Below are positions 30,394 to 39,314 of a stretch of 64,000 nucleotides of DNA, piece after piece (within the stretch, counting starts at the first letter, position 1; each line of letters begins with the position of its first letter). Under the pieces are notes generated by a model. That model worked only from the letters and a program-made list of their open reading frames with translations, made no database searches and was not told where the DNA came from. Location of the stretch: contig JBAKBP010012303.1 in assembly GCA_037953745.1 (NCBI GenBank), positions 1-64,000 of the forward strand, read 5' to 3'. The translations under genes were made by a program, and so were the position numbers. Source of the DNA: Lithodes maja (lineage: Eukaryota; Arthropoda; Malacostraca; Decapoda; Lithodidae).

Positions 30394-33091
30394 CAAGAAT
30401 AGGATTGTCAGAGTCATCGACAATAGAGGTCTCTTGAAGAGAGTCCGGTAAAGGTTGTGAGTGTGGAGAGGGTTGTGTGGATGGAGGTGAAGGGGTAGAT
30501 GTAAGGTCTGTAAATTTTTCAGAAATAGCTGTGAATTGTGTGACTAGTTTAGGAACAAGGGTGGGGCAGTGGAGGAGTTTTTGGCGCAGAGTGTCCATAA
30601 ATAGATAAGCGGAGGTAACATCTTCATCAGGGTTAGGGGGAAGTGTACGTGTGGTGACAAATTCCTGCGTCCGAGCAAGGAGGCAGGGATCCGTGGCACA
30701 GATATGGGGTGTGATGTAATTACGGAAACAAATTGGACATCCACATTTGTCAGGTGGGATATTGGTGTGACATATCAATACAGGAGATTGTGAGGGGCTC
30801 GGGGTATGATGAGTCTTTATCGAAGGTTTGTCAGATGATGGTGTCGTAGGGTTAGCAGGAATTTGTGGGGGAATGTCTCTAGGTTTGGGAGCATCGGGAT
30901 CTGGGCAGTGGGGAGCGGCTAACGGAACATGTCGCTCAAGGTTACAGGGAGGATCAGGCGTGGTGAGGGTGGTACGCACATTGACAGGAGGTTGGTGAAC
31001 ATCAAATCGGGATTGTGATAGCTCTATATTAGTCAAGTCAGAATCCAACAGGTTATTGTCCTTCAGGAATCTCTGCATCAAGTCCGTGGGCGTAGGATCA
31101 GATTCACAAATATGGGTGACACAATAACAAGGAGTCGGGTGAATTTGAGCATCTTCCGCTGGAGCTCGCTTGGAAAGAAATTTGTGAAGATGTTCGGTGA
31201 GTACTGTACGGGTAGAAGTTTTGTGCTGAAGTAGAAAGACTCGGCCGCAGTTATGGCAGCCACAGTCCGGATCGTGGGTAGGCATAACCCACTTCTGTGT
31301 GGTGGAACCGAGTTTCGAGGTCCGGGATAATGACCGGATAGGACTTGCAACCTTACGCTTTTTCCGAGGCTGCGACTGGGTGGAGCGAGATTGGGGAGAA
31401 GTCTCTATATCTGGTACTGTGTTACATTCCATGAGGTTCTCTTCGGCAGTCATGTTCCAAAACCCAGTATCATCGGTCAAGTTAGTAAATCCCTCGAACC
31501 TGTTAGAGGTGGATAGGTCCGGGGAGTTAAGGTGAACTAAACGGAAGGTAGCATTGGTGGGGTAATGTTGTGGGCTAATAGGTGGTGCCGGAGGCTGCTC
31601 TGGACGCTGGTGGTCAGAGGAGTCAGCGGGTGTAGTTGATTCAAACCGTCGATATGGAGGAGATTTACCTTCCTGCCTTAATTGTGCTGCAGCAGACCGG
31701 AAGGGGAGTCCTTTTGTGGCCTGTAAATGTAATACGTCACGATGAAACGCAAAGTGTGGGCACGTTCTGTCATTGGCTTTGTGGGACCCGTCACAATTTG
31801 CACAACGGGGCGTGCTGACTTGACAATTGTTGAGAGCATGTTGTTCTGAGCCGCAATTTAAGCAACGAGCATTGAGAGCCCGACACCGTGGGGTTGAATG
31901 CCCAAGCTTCCAGCAATTTGTGCATTGTCTCGGCTTGTTAACATACCTTCGTACCTGCAGTTGCCGACCTGCAAGACGGACATGCATAGGGAGGTCATGG
32001 CGTTTAAAATAGATTTTGACAATGCGTAGTGGGGGCCGATTTCCACGCTGAGGAGCAGTATAAGTGTCAACTTTAACAACAGTGGGGTCAGTTCTTTGCA
32101 ATAATTTTAAGATACGATTGGTTGAGTCTGTAAAGCTCTGATCTGCAAATTCGAAGTCGGAAGGGAGCACAACCGTGCCAGTACACTGATTCAGGTATTC
32201 ATCTGGTTTACCTGTGTATCTGTCGTTGGGGGTGTCGAGGTAGGCTTGTAAGGCTTCTGATTGCTCCTGTGTTTTCACCTCAATCACGCGCTTGGCCGAT
32301 CCAACAGCATGCATGGTGAAGTCACCAATATCTTGTGCGAGAGTATCGTATAGACTGAAATCATCCATAGGTTCACCAGAGACCGTGAAAAACCGTGACC
32401 AATCAGGGGGACTGAACATAGCGTTATAAGTGTCCTTCGAAGCAGGGGTATACGTGTTACGTTTACGCCTTTGTCGGTTATGCGAAGGTACGAACGGTCG
32501 AAGCGTGTGAATGGCAGAGGAAATACCGGCAAGGTCTTTTCCTGTACCTGCATTAACGGCCCGTTGAGATCGTGGAGGTACAGAAGCAGGTTTAATTGAG
32601 GTAGGAGATCCTGCATCCGGAGGGAAGATGGTAACAGATGGAGTCACAGACGGGTCAGGGATGCAAGAAGCATCCGTAGGGGTGTCAGCTGAGGGCATGC
32701 GAGGTTCTTCAGTAAGGTTGTCAACGGAAGGAAGAGGTAGGCTAAGGCTAGAATCATAATCTGGTAATTTAGAAGTTAAAGTCGAGACTGTGGGGTTGTC
32801 ATCACTATTATTGATCACAGAGGCAGTGCTGTGCATAGGAATTGATGCCGGGGAGAACACCTGATGGATCTCACTACCCGACGATGGAGAATTCGTCACA
32901 GTATCCTTAGGAGGTTTGCCAAGGTCTGTGGGTGCCATGCCTGAGTGGGGAACTCCGGCACTGTTGGCAGCAGGGGAAGGGTCCTTGAGGCAGTCCAATT
33001 TCTCGCAGGGGTCGGCGTCAGAGGGGGCAATTTTAGATTCCATAGGACGAATATTTCTAAATTCATCTGAGTCAGATTCCAAACCCACCAT
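30383..33091 (-). CDS. I-like LINE ORF1, RNA-binding gag-like protein (902 codons)
   Basis: An intact frame from ATG 33091 in the context CC-ATG-G. The N-terminal 200 residues are Pro/Ser/Thr-rich and probably disordered. Residues about 220-385 form a globular region with RRM-like spacing (ending VRRYVNKPRQ). Three CCHC-type knuckles follow at about 390-440 (CTNCWKLGHSTPRC, CLNCGSEQHALNNC, CANCDGSHKANDRTC), which bind the element RNA. The C-terminal part has further Cys/His clusters not usual for such proteins: CGCHNCGRVF at about 605, CYCVTHIC at about 655 and CGCPICFRNYITPHIC at about 780. At 902 residues it is long for ORF1 of the group. The stop TAA is inside the ORF2 start overlap. Confidence 0.85.
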   Translation of the reverse strand: MVGLESDSDEFRNIRPMESKIAPSDADPCEKLDCLKDPSPAANSAGVPHSGMAPTDLGKPPKDTVTNSPSSGSEIHQVFSPASIPMHSTASVINNSDDNPTVSTLTSKLPDYDSSLSLPLPSVDNLTEEPRMPSADTPTDASCIPDPSVTPSVTIFPPDAGSPTSIKPASVPPRSQRAVNAGTGKDLAGISSAIHTLRPFVPSHNRQRRKRNTYTPASKDTYNAMFSPPDWSRFFTVSGEPMDDFSLYDTLAQDIGDFTMHAVGSAKRVIEVKTQEQSEALQAYLDTPNDRYTGKPDEYLNQCTGTVVLPSDFEFADQSFTDSTNRILKLLQRTDPTVVKVDTYTAPQRGNRPPLRIVKIYFKRHDLPMHVRLAGRQLQVRRYVNKPRQCTNCWKLGHSTPRCRALNARCLNCGSEQHALNNCQVSTPRCANCDGSHKANDRTCPHFAFHRDVLHLQATKGLPFRSAAAQLRQEGKSPPYRRFESTTPADSSDHQRPEQPPAPPISPQHYPTNATFRLVHLNSPDLSTSNRFEGFTNLTDDTGFWNMTAEENLMECNTVPDIETSPQSRSTQSQPRKKRKVASPIRSLSRTSKLGSTTQKWVMPTHDPDCGCHNCGRVFLLQHKTSTRTVLTEHLHKFLSKRAPAEDAQIHPTPCYCVTHICESDPTPTDLMQRFLKDNNLLDSDLTNIELSQSRFDVHQPPVNVRTTLTTPDPPCNLERHVPLAAPHCPDPDAPKPRDIPPQIPANPTTPSSDKPSIKTHHTPSPSQSPVLICHTNIPPDKCGCPICFRNYITPHICATDPCLLARTQEFVTTRTLPPNPDEDVTSAYLFMDTLRQKLLHCPTLVPKLVTQFTAISEKFTDLTSTPSPPSTQPSPHSQPLPDSLQETSIVDDSDNPILDGI

Positions 33092-33535
33092 GGAGCCACA
33101 ATTAGAGGACGGGACGACCGCCCTAGGAATCCTTGCAGATATACACCCCGACTAATGCACCTTAAGGGCCGTCGATCCGTCGATCGCCGACCCAGCACAA
33201 GGGTTAGGGTTTGGCATAAAAGTTTCCCCTCGCTCGAACACGTCGGGTACCACAGTTCGACGGGTGTAGGGATTGCCGACCCACAACACCCTCCAACGAA
33301 ACCAAAGAGTGAGTGCGGTCGTTTACCTCATGACAGTCACGGTGCTCCCAAAGGAGGGGGCAGCGGGAAGAAGGGAAAAACGGAAAACAGAAAGGATGAG
33401 AAATGATAGGGCCCACTACAATTAGTTGGGGGCGGCAGGAAGGGTGGGCATGCGGGCATGCACTCCCCTCCTGCCGCCTCCGTCAGCCCCCGCACGTGTT
33501 CAAAAGTGAAACCAACGAAGCAGGCAGAGCGGGGG
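33092..33535 (-). other. 5' leader of the I-like LINE
   Basis: GC-rich, non-coding sequence upstream of ORF1, with a purine-rich stretch at 33347-33410. The 5' boundary is taken as the point where LINE-B sequence begins. I cannot tell whether the leader is complete. Confidence 0.45.
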
Positions 33536-34699
33536 CCACATAAAAGGTTAATAGAGAAAGTTAGAAGCTATAATATAGGGGAGAAATGTGTGAAATGGAT
33601 AGAAGCCTTCCTGAAAGATCGGAGACAGAGGGTATTGGTGAATGGAATAGGCTCGGGGTGGAGGGAAATTACAAGTGGGGTACCTCAGGGATCTGTGTTG
33701 GGACCACTGCTGTTCGTTATATTTATCAATGACTTGCCTGAAGTTATAACTAATGGAAGTGAGGTATACCTGTATGCGGATGACACTAAACTGTATAGAA
33801 GAGTGAGGAGTAAGGAAGATATGAGTTTGCTTCAAGGAGATGTGGAGGGCATGAAGGGATGGTCTGAGCATTGGTTAATGCCTTTTCATCCAAAAAAATG
33901 CAAGTACATGCGGATTGGGACCAGCAAGATAGACAAGGTAGGATACAGTATGTATGAAGCGATGGAGGAAGTGAGTGCAGAAAAGGATATAGGAGTAGTG
34001 ATAGACAATAAGTTAAATTTCTCAGAACATTTAGCGGAAAAGATAAACAAAGCCAATAGAATTGTAGGGCTGATAAGGACATTTGTGTCACTTGACGAAG
34101 AAATCTTCAGGAATCTCTATACAGCGCTGGTTAGGCCGCACCTGGAATATGCGAACCAGGTGTGGGCTCCATATATGGTAAAGGATATAGAAGCAGTGGA
34201 GAAAGTGCAGAGGAGAGCTAGCAAGCTGGTACCAACGTTGAAGAACGCGGGCTATGAGCAGAGGTTGAGGACACTGGGGCTTCCGACACTGGCATATAGG
34301 AGAAAGAGAGGGGATATGATAGAGACTTTTAAGATAGTGTCAGGAAAGTACGATGAGGATGTGTGTGAAGATATCTTCTTGATGCGGGAGGGAACAAGAA
34401 CGAGAGGACACTCTAAGAAAATTTACAAAGAAAGAAATAGGCTTGAGAAGGCAAAGAACTCATTTTGTGATAGAGTGGTAAATGAGTGGAACGCACTGCC
34501 CCAGTATGTAGTCGATTCCGAATCAATAAGGGAGTTTGAAAGTAATCTTGATAAAGCATGGGGAAGACAAGATTTGAAGTTTGATTATAAAACAAAAATA
34601 CAGAATAGTAAAAATGTTGCGTCTGCTACCGCCGCCGCCAACACCGTGAACGACCGCAGCAGTGCAAGTACTGGTACTGAGCTGGATACAAAGGCATAG
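33536..34699 (+). CDS. LINE-B reverse transcriptase fragment
   Basis: Open frame in register with LINE-A from the codons for HKRLIEKVRS through SGVPQGSVLGPLLFVIFIND, YLYADDTKLY (about 33766-33795) and the thumb region to a TAG after ELDTKA. Fingers and palm upstream of the PHKR motif are missing, so no active enzyme is encoded. The same frame extends upstream to an ATG at 33458 in unrelated leader DNA; that part is chance fusion, not a designed protein. Lack of stops implies a young copy. Confidence 0.85.
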   Translation, partial: PHKRLIEKVRSYNIGEKCVKWIEAFLKDRRQRVLVNGIGSGWREITSGVPQGSVLGPLLFVIFINDLPEVITNGSEVYLYADDTKLYRRVRSKEDMSLLQGDVEGMKGWSEHWLMPFHPKKCKYMRIGTSKIDKVGYSMYEAMEEVSAEKDIGVVIDNKLNFSEHLAEKINKANRIVGLIRTFVSLDEEIFRNLYTALVRPHLEYANQVWAPYMVKDIEAVEKVQRRASKLVPTLKNAGYEQRLRTLGLPTLAYRRKRGDMIETFKIVSGKYDEDVCEDIFLMREGTRTRGHSKKIYKERNRLEKAKNSFCDRVVNEWNALPQYVVDSESIREFESNLDKAWGRQDLKFDYKTKIQNSKNVASATAAANTVNDRSSASTGTELDTKA

Positions 34700-34742
34700 T
34701 TTGCCTTTTTCCAGAGGATCTACTGTAAGAAACTGTAAGAAA
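33536..34742 (+). mobile_element. LINE-B, second 5'-truncated copy of the LINE-A family
   Basis: Nearly identical to 21639-22843 from CCACATAAAAGGTTAATAGA to a tail of two ACTGTAAGAA units. Differences that I saw are few: one 3-bp deletion (GLIRTFV against GLIRRTFV) and scattered single bases. It abuts the 5' end of the I-like LINE on the left and a truncated TTAA-1 MITE on the right. Confidence 0.88.
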
Positions 34743-35810
34743 TAACAAACACCCCCCCCGCGCAACCCGGTAGGGCTCTGAGGCTCCGGCAGCTTGAAAG
34801 CCTGGTGTGCGAGGCGTCCGTCCGACGCATGTAAACAGCCGGCTGGACCGACGCCGCGCATCTCCGACCACAAGAAGGAGAGGCGTCCTTGTTCGTGTGT
34901 GCCTGTATGTTATTGTTAACCTAACAAGTGCGCATGGGGGTAATTGGAAACGTCCCCCTGTGCTGACGTATTTGAGGTGTTTCCGTCACTAAAATATTCA
35001 TTGTACCATTAATAGCATTAATACTTATCCATATGCGCCTATTATGGGTTGATTATAAAGGTATTAACCTGAAACAACAATAAAACGAGTGAAAACAGCG
35101 TTTGGATGGTCAAAATCGGAGATATAGCCCGCGAGTTGTATAATGTATGGGTGAGGCAACCTGCTTTCCCGCCAATTTCCCCCAAGGCCACTGAGACACA
35201 GTCGATCGGTACTCTCTCTCTCTCTCTTGCACTCGCTTGCCATCAGTGATGACAACACCCTGCTTGCAACTCGCTAATGTTAGCACGAAAATATACCTCA
35301 GAATAAGGGAATAACAGGGAAAATAGGTGATAACTGAAGGAGAGGAGGAAAGTGGGGAAGGAGGGGAGGTAGAGGACTGAGATTTTGCATGGCCCAGGGG
35401 CCAAACAAAAATAAAAAAATAAAAATAAAAAAAATATTTGTTTTTCGATGTCAAAAGTTGATTTTTTGTTTTACTTACTCTCAAGAGTCTCCCCGCAGTC
35501 CGCCGGGGGAACTCTTAAGAGTCTCCCCGCAGTTCCCGGGTTAAGTAGCGAAAAGTAGTGTAAAGTGGCTGATATTGCCACAAAGTTATCTCCACGGAAA
35601 TTGTCATCACAACTGAACCAGTTGACTTAGAGAGCTCTACTCAACGTCATTCTACAGGTACGAAACACATCGACGCTTGGGGATGTGCGGGAATGCGGAA
35701 GCAGTCAAAATAACAAAGATACGGTAGCCTAGGCGTAGACGTTTTTCGGCCAAAACCCCTGGGTTTCGGGGAATATATATGGAATACTGTACATAGCCGG
35801 GGCTGGAGGG
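34743..35810 (+). mobile_element. TTAA-1 MITE, left end lost, split by a TTAA-2 element
   Basis: 34743-34915 and 35545-35810 align in order with 4403-4882. The right end GCCGGGGCTGGAGGG precedes TTAA 35811-35814. The first 40 bp of the family are missing where LINE-B ends. The 34920-35540 insert is bordered by TTAA on both sides. Confidence 0.75.
34920..35540 (+). mobile_element. TTAA-2 element nested in TTAA-1 (621 bp)
   Basis: TTAA 34916-34919 and 35541-35544. It shares TTAATACTTATCCATATGCG and AATAAAACGAGTGAAAACAG with 2719-3539. The right end carries a duplicated AAGAGTCTCCCCGCAGT segment (35483 and 35518). It contains a TC-rich microsatellite at 35212-35230. Confidence 0.7.
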
Positions 35811-35814
35811 TTAA

Positions 35815-36214
35815 ATAGTTTTTTCCTAATATTATAATTACTGTACTGTACAGTATGTATTTATTATTTTTGTTATGTGTAAAGATCTTTAAATATATTC
35901 CGAAAAGTAATAACAAACAATTAAAAACCAAAATAAGGTATATAGGCTAATTAAATTTTGTAGCAATGGCAAACATTCTTTGACAGAAATTATGAGTAGA
36001 TAGGAAAGTTATTAGTGCCAAGATGTATGGCACTGTACTTTCGTAATTAGTGTGAAAGAACAAAATAATGAATTGGCATCATCTTGTATATCATTCCCGT
36101 AATTGGGTATTGAATGATATATATTTTTTTAATTTCTGTAAAAATGGGGTGAATTTGGACAGGATGAAAATTAATTAAATAAATAATATTATTTAATCTA
36201 ACTTTAGCTACAAC
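35815..36214. other. AT-rich spacer
   Basis: No gene or repeat boundary recognised. Confidence 0.5.
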
Positions 36215-36525
36215 CTGTCCGTGGATTGACCTCCCTACTGCCAACCTAGAAGTTGGAAGATTGGGAGCCAAAGCGTCACATTTTTCCCTTACCCCTCAAC
36301 TTTCCCTTCATAATTGCTGAGGGGCACAGGGCCTTGGGTGGGGCTTTGGTTTCCCGGGCGTTTCCGCACCCTCCTCAGCTCCCTGCCTTGGAGTGCCTTC
36401 GGTCACCCGGGCTTTGCTAGTGGTAAGCAGGGAGGATTTTGTGGGGGCGCTCGTTTATGGCCTTGGCCTTGCTCGAGACCTTGGGGCTGTTCGGCCAGAC
36501 AGCCTGGGGAACAACAACAACAACC
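36215..36525 (+). repeat. SINE-like repeat with AAC tail
   Basis: Starts with the GTGGATTGACCTCCC block and runs through GGGGCTTTGGTTTCCCGGGC to ACAACAACAACAACC at the end. Its last part reads, in one frame, LGLFGQTAWGTTTTT, parallel to the LGLFGQAA end of the LINE fragment at 7428-7900. Confidence 0.75.
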
Positions 36526-37250
36526 TGTCAGATTCGGATATTGAGTGTAATTGGGTTTATAGTTGTCATTACACAGGATATTTCTGAGTTATGTCACAAT
36601 AATCCTTATTTTTACATTGTCAGGGTCATACTCCTACCCAGAGTAGAGGTCAATAAATCCAGATATGTCCGAATTTGCCCCAAAAGTGTCGTATCTTATA
36701 TGGTATTTATGATGTTTAAGTTTTCAGGGAGTGTGATAAGACCATTTTAAAATGTTCAAAGATGTCCGAATTGACCCCTGAAAGATCTGAATCTATACTG
36801 GGATCACTGGTTAGTCATATGAATGTATTTCATATCCATATCCGAATTCAGGCTAGGTGTTCGAAATTGCCCCAAATCCTGTCCGAATTTGGACACCTTT
36901 ATTATATTTATGATAAATATATGCAATGTATTTTCATATGCCATGATTGTATACCCCAATGTACCAGCTACACATACAATACTTAAGATCTTACATTTGA
37001 GGTAAAAACAAGACATGCTACGGAAATACGCAAAAATCGTCCGAATTTGCCCCAGTTCACGGTACTAACTTTCATATTCTCAAGTATGTAATATTAACAT
37101 GATACCCTAATTGTAAGAATGTGATACATCTGCATGAATGTATTCTTTTATCCCTGTATGGAAAAATGCATAACACAAAATTATTTCATGTAATCTACAT
37201 GACCAATAAAGTATGACTGCAACCACACTCTCTGTGGATGATGTGGTCTA
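36526..37250. other. Spacer with recurring TCCGAATTTGCCCC-like motif
   Basis: No gene. Variants of the motif occur near 36668, 36766, 36840, 36889 and 37038. This may be a decayed repeat. Confidence 0.45.
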
Positions 37251-37253
37251 TAA

Positions 37254-37730
37254 CCCTTCCAGCCCGGCTGTCCTGTTATAAGGACACCGCGGCAGTTGGG
37301 CAGTACCCCGGGTGTCCTTATAGCAGGCAGTAAGCTTGAAAGCCTATTCAGCTTGGTCTGAACGCTGTGCGTCCGACGCATGTAAACAAAGCCGGTCATT
37401 GCGTCACCGCACCTCCGAAAACAAGGAGACATCGGATCAATGTTGTTGTTGTATGGTATGACGAAATTAGTGTCTGAAAAGCTCCGATATTGTCAACATC
37501 GCGGAAAAATTCGCTCCACGGAAATCATCATCACAACTGAACCAGTTGACTTACAGAGCTCTCCTCAACGCCAGTCTACAGATTGGAAACCGCACTACGT
37601 TTAGAGATGTGTGGAAAATTTTTAGCAGTTAAAATAACAAAGATACGGTAGCCTAGGCCTAGACGTTTTTCGGCCAAATCGCCCGGGTACCTGACACTGT
37701 CCTCAGGAGGACGACCCCGGGTCAGAAGGG
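37254..37730 (+). mobile_element. TTAA-1 MITE (477 bp)
   Basis: Ends CCCTTCCAGCCCGG and CCCCGGGTCAGAAGGG. TTAA follows at 37731-37734; the left flank is a degenerate TATAA. These ends resemble those of the piggyBac relic (CCCTTCTGGCCCGGG) more closely than the CCCTCCAG copies do. Confidence 0.8.
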
Positions 37731-37750
37731 TTAAACTTGCATGTACTGTA

Positions 37751-37800
37751 CAGTCAATCCTCCGGTAACGCGCGTATTGGTGGGACGCGGTACACCCCAA
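37751..37800 (+). repeat. Tigger-like terminus CAGTCAATCCTCCGGTAACG
   Basis: Preceded by TA at 37749-37750 and related to the ends at 8298, 14982 and 39003. No matching right end seen. Confidence 0.4.
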
Positions 37801-37809
37801 TATTCCAAA

Positions 37810-37857
37810 ATGTATTCTTGAAAGTTCTAGTTTATCCTAGAACTTTCAAGAATACAT
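37810..37857. repeat. Perfect 21-bp inverted repeat with 6-nt loop
   Basis: ATGTATTCTTGAAAGTTCTAG and its exact complement are separated by TTTATC. No flanking duplication or gene. Confidence 0.9.
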
Positions 37858-38125
37858 GTTTGATATTTTCTCATCGTAATTCCATGGGTGAGGGCTGGTC
37901 TTTTCCAGAGTGAGGTTTGGCAGCCTCTACCCAACCTTAAACATTTCTGTCAGTCTCTTTATTTACTTTTCCTTCTGGGGGTAGGGGGCTAGGAGTCCTC
38001 CCCTTGTAAAATTGGGGGGGTGCCCAACCCCGAAAGGGGTTGAAATAGGGGAGCTATCCCCCCGCCAAAGGCGGCTTTCTAGGGCCTTTCCTAGCTGATG
38101 CTGAGAGGATTGGGTTCTAGTCATG

Positions 38126-38545
38126 TGGAAAGGGGCTGGTCTATCAGAGTGAGAACTGAGCGATCTCTGCGATACCCATAGCTTACTCTGACAGTTCCTT
38201 TTACTTATATATTTTCTAGATCTCAAGTGACGGCATCTCTTCTGTGGATTGACCTCCCAATCTGCCAACCTAGAGAGATTGGAAGCCAAAGCGTCACATT
38301 TTCCCTTTGCCCCTCAACTTTCTCTTCTAATTGCTGAGGGGCACAGGGCCCTGGGTGGAGCTTTGGTTTCCCGGACGTATCCACACCCTCCTCAGCTCTC
38401 AATGGCGTGGCTTCGGTCACCCAGGCTTTATTGTGGTAGGCAGGGAGGGTTCTGTGGGGGCGCTCGGTTATGGCCTTGTCCTTGCTCGGGGCCTGTTCGG
38501 CCAGACAGCCTGAGGAACAGCAACAACAATAACAACACTTACAGA
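38126..38545 (+). repeat. SINE-like repeat, long copy
   Basis: Full-length match to the minus-strand copy at 7008-7420, from GGGGCTGGTCTATCAGAGTG to an AACAATAACAAC tail. A partial, more divergent 5' half (GGGCTGGTCTTTTCCAGAGT, TTTATTTACTTTTCCTTC) precedes it at about 37885-37975. Confidence 0.75.
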
Positions 38546-39000
38546 GACGCGGGGTATGGCCGGGCACCGAACCTTTACTCCCGACTTTTGTCATTTACCG
38601 GTGCTCATATCTCTGCAAATAAATGGCCTAACCAAGTTTTTTGCATACCAGAGGTAGATATGGTCGTTGCCGTGCAATGGGTGAAGACTAGAACACTCTA
38701 CATTATGTAGTTATTGTGTGAAGTGAGAAATAATTACCGAGACATGTGTGTATTACAGTATGGTTGTTTGGATTTGTCGAGTGAGTGTGTGTACTCACCT
38801 AATTGTAGTATACAGGATTTGAGCCTAAGCTCGTGTTGTCCTGTCTCTCTCTCTCTACATTTATCCAATTTTGCTTTAAAAGTTTGGATATTTCTTGTGT
38901 GTGTGTGTGTGTGTTCTTGTGTGGCTATGTCGGCCGCCACTGATATACGGTATGCAATAAATGTTATTATAATTATGCTCTATGGAATTTAATTTAATAT
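38546..39000. other. Spacer with TG microsatellite
   Basis: Contains a TC run near 38850 and a GT-repeat at 38897-38914. No gene recognised. Confidence 0.5.
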
Positions 39001-39002
39001 TA

Positions 39003-39140
39003 CAGTTGGTCCTCCAATAACGCGGCCAATGTGTTCTGGTTACCACCCGTGTTAGCCAAATCCGCGTTACCGAACCCATATGTTTACATGTTAAAGGTAC
39101 CTTGGTGTTCTGGGGATTTCCACAAAGTCCACTTTTTCTC
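39003..39140 (+). repeat. Tigger-like left end, truncated by LINE-C
   Basis: CAGTTGGTCCTCCAATAACG after TA at 39001-39002, followed by a GTTACC...GTTACCGAAC pattern. The right end is not found; LINE-C begins shortly after. Confidence 0.4.
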
Positions 39141-39314
39141 CATAGAATAATAAATAATAATAATAAGCATGTTACTTATTTCTCATAAGCGCCAATTTTT
39201 CCGAAGAATTCACTAGCGCTCGAAAAGAGAAAGAAAAAAGAACAAAAATCAATGCATCAAAAGAAGGCTTATATACAACACACATTTAACAATCACTAGC
39301 AGTGGCAAAATAGC

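Larger units (their letters stand above)
26514..33535 (-). mobile_element. I-like non-LTR retrotransposon, nearly full length (about 7.0 kb)
   Basis: Minus-strand order is a GC-rich 5' leader (33535-33092), ORF1 with CCHC knuckles (33091-30383) and ORF2 with endonuclease, reverse transcriptase and RNase H (30393-26617), then a 103-bp 3' untranslated end finishing near 26514. A C-terminal RNase H combined with a knuckle-bearing ORF1 is the plan of the I group. It interrupts the DIRS-A terminal repeat. Only one stop codon disables ORF2, so this is a fairly recent copy. Confidence 0.85.

Noticed and set aside
33458..33535. Apparent N-terminal extension of the LINE-B ORF
   Set aside because: It is leader sequence of a different LINE read through by chance into the truncated copy.
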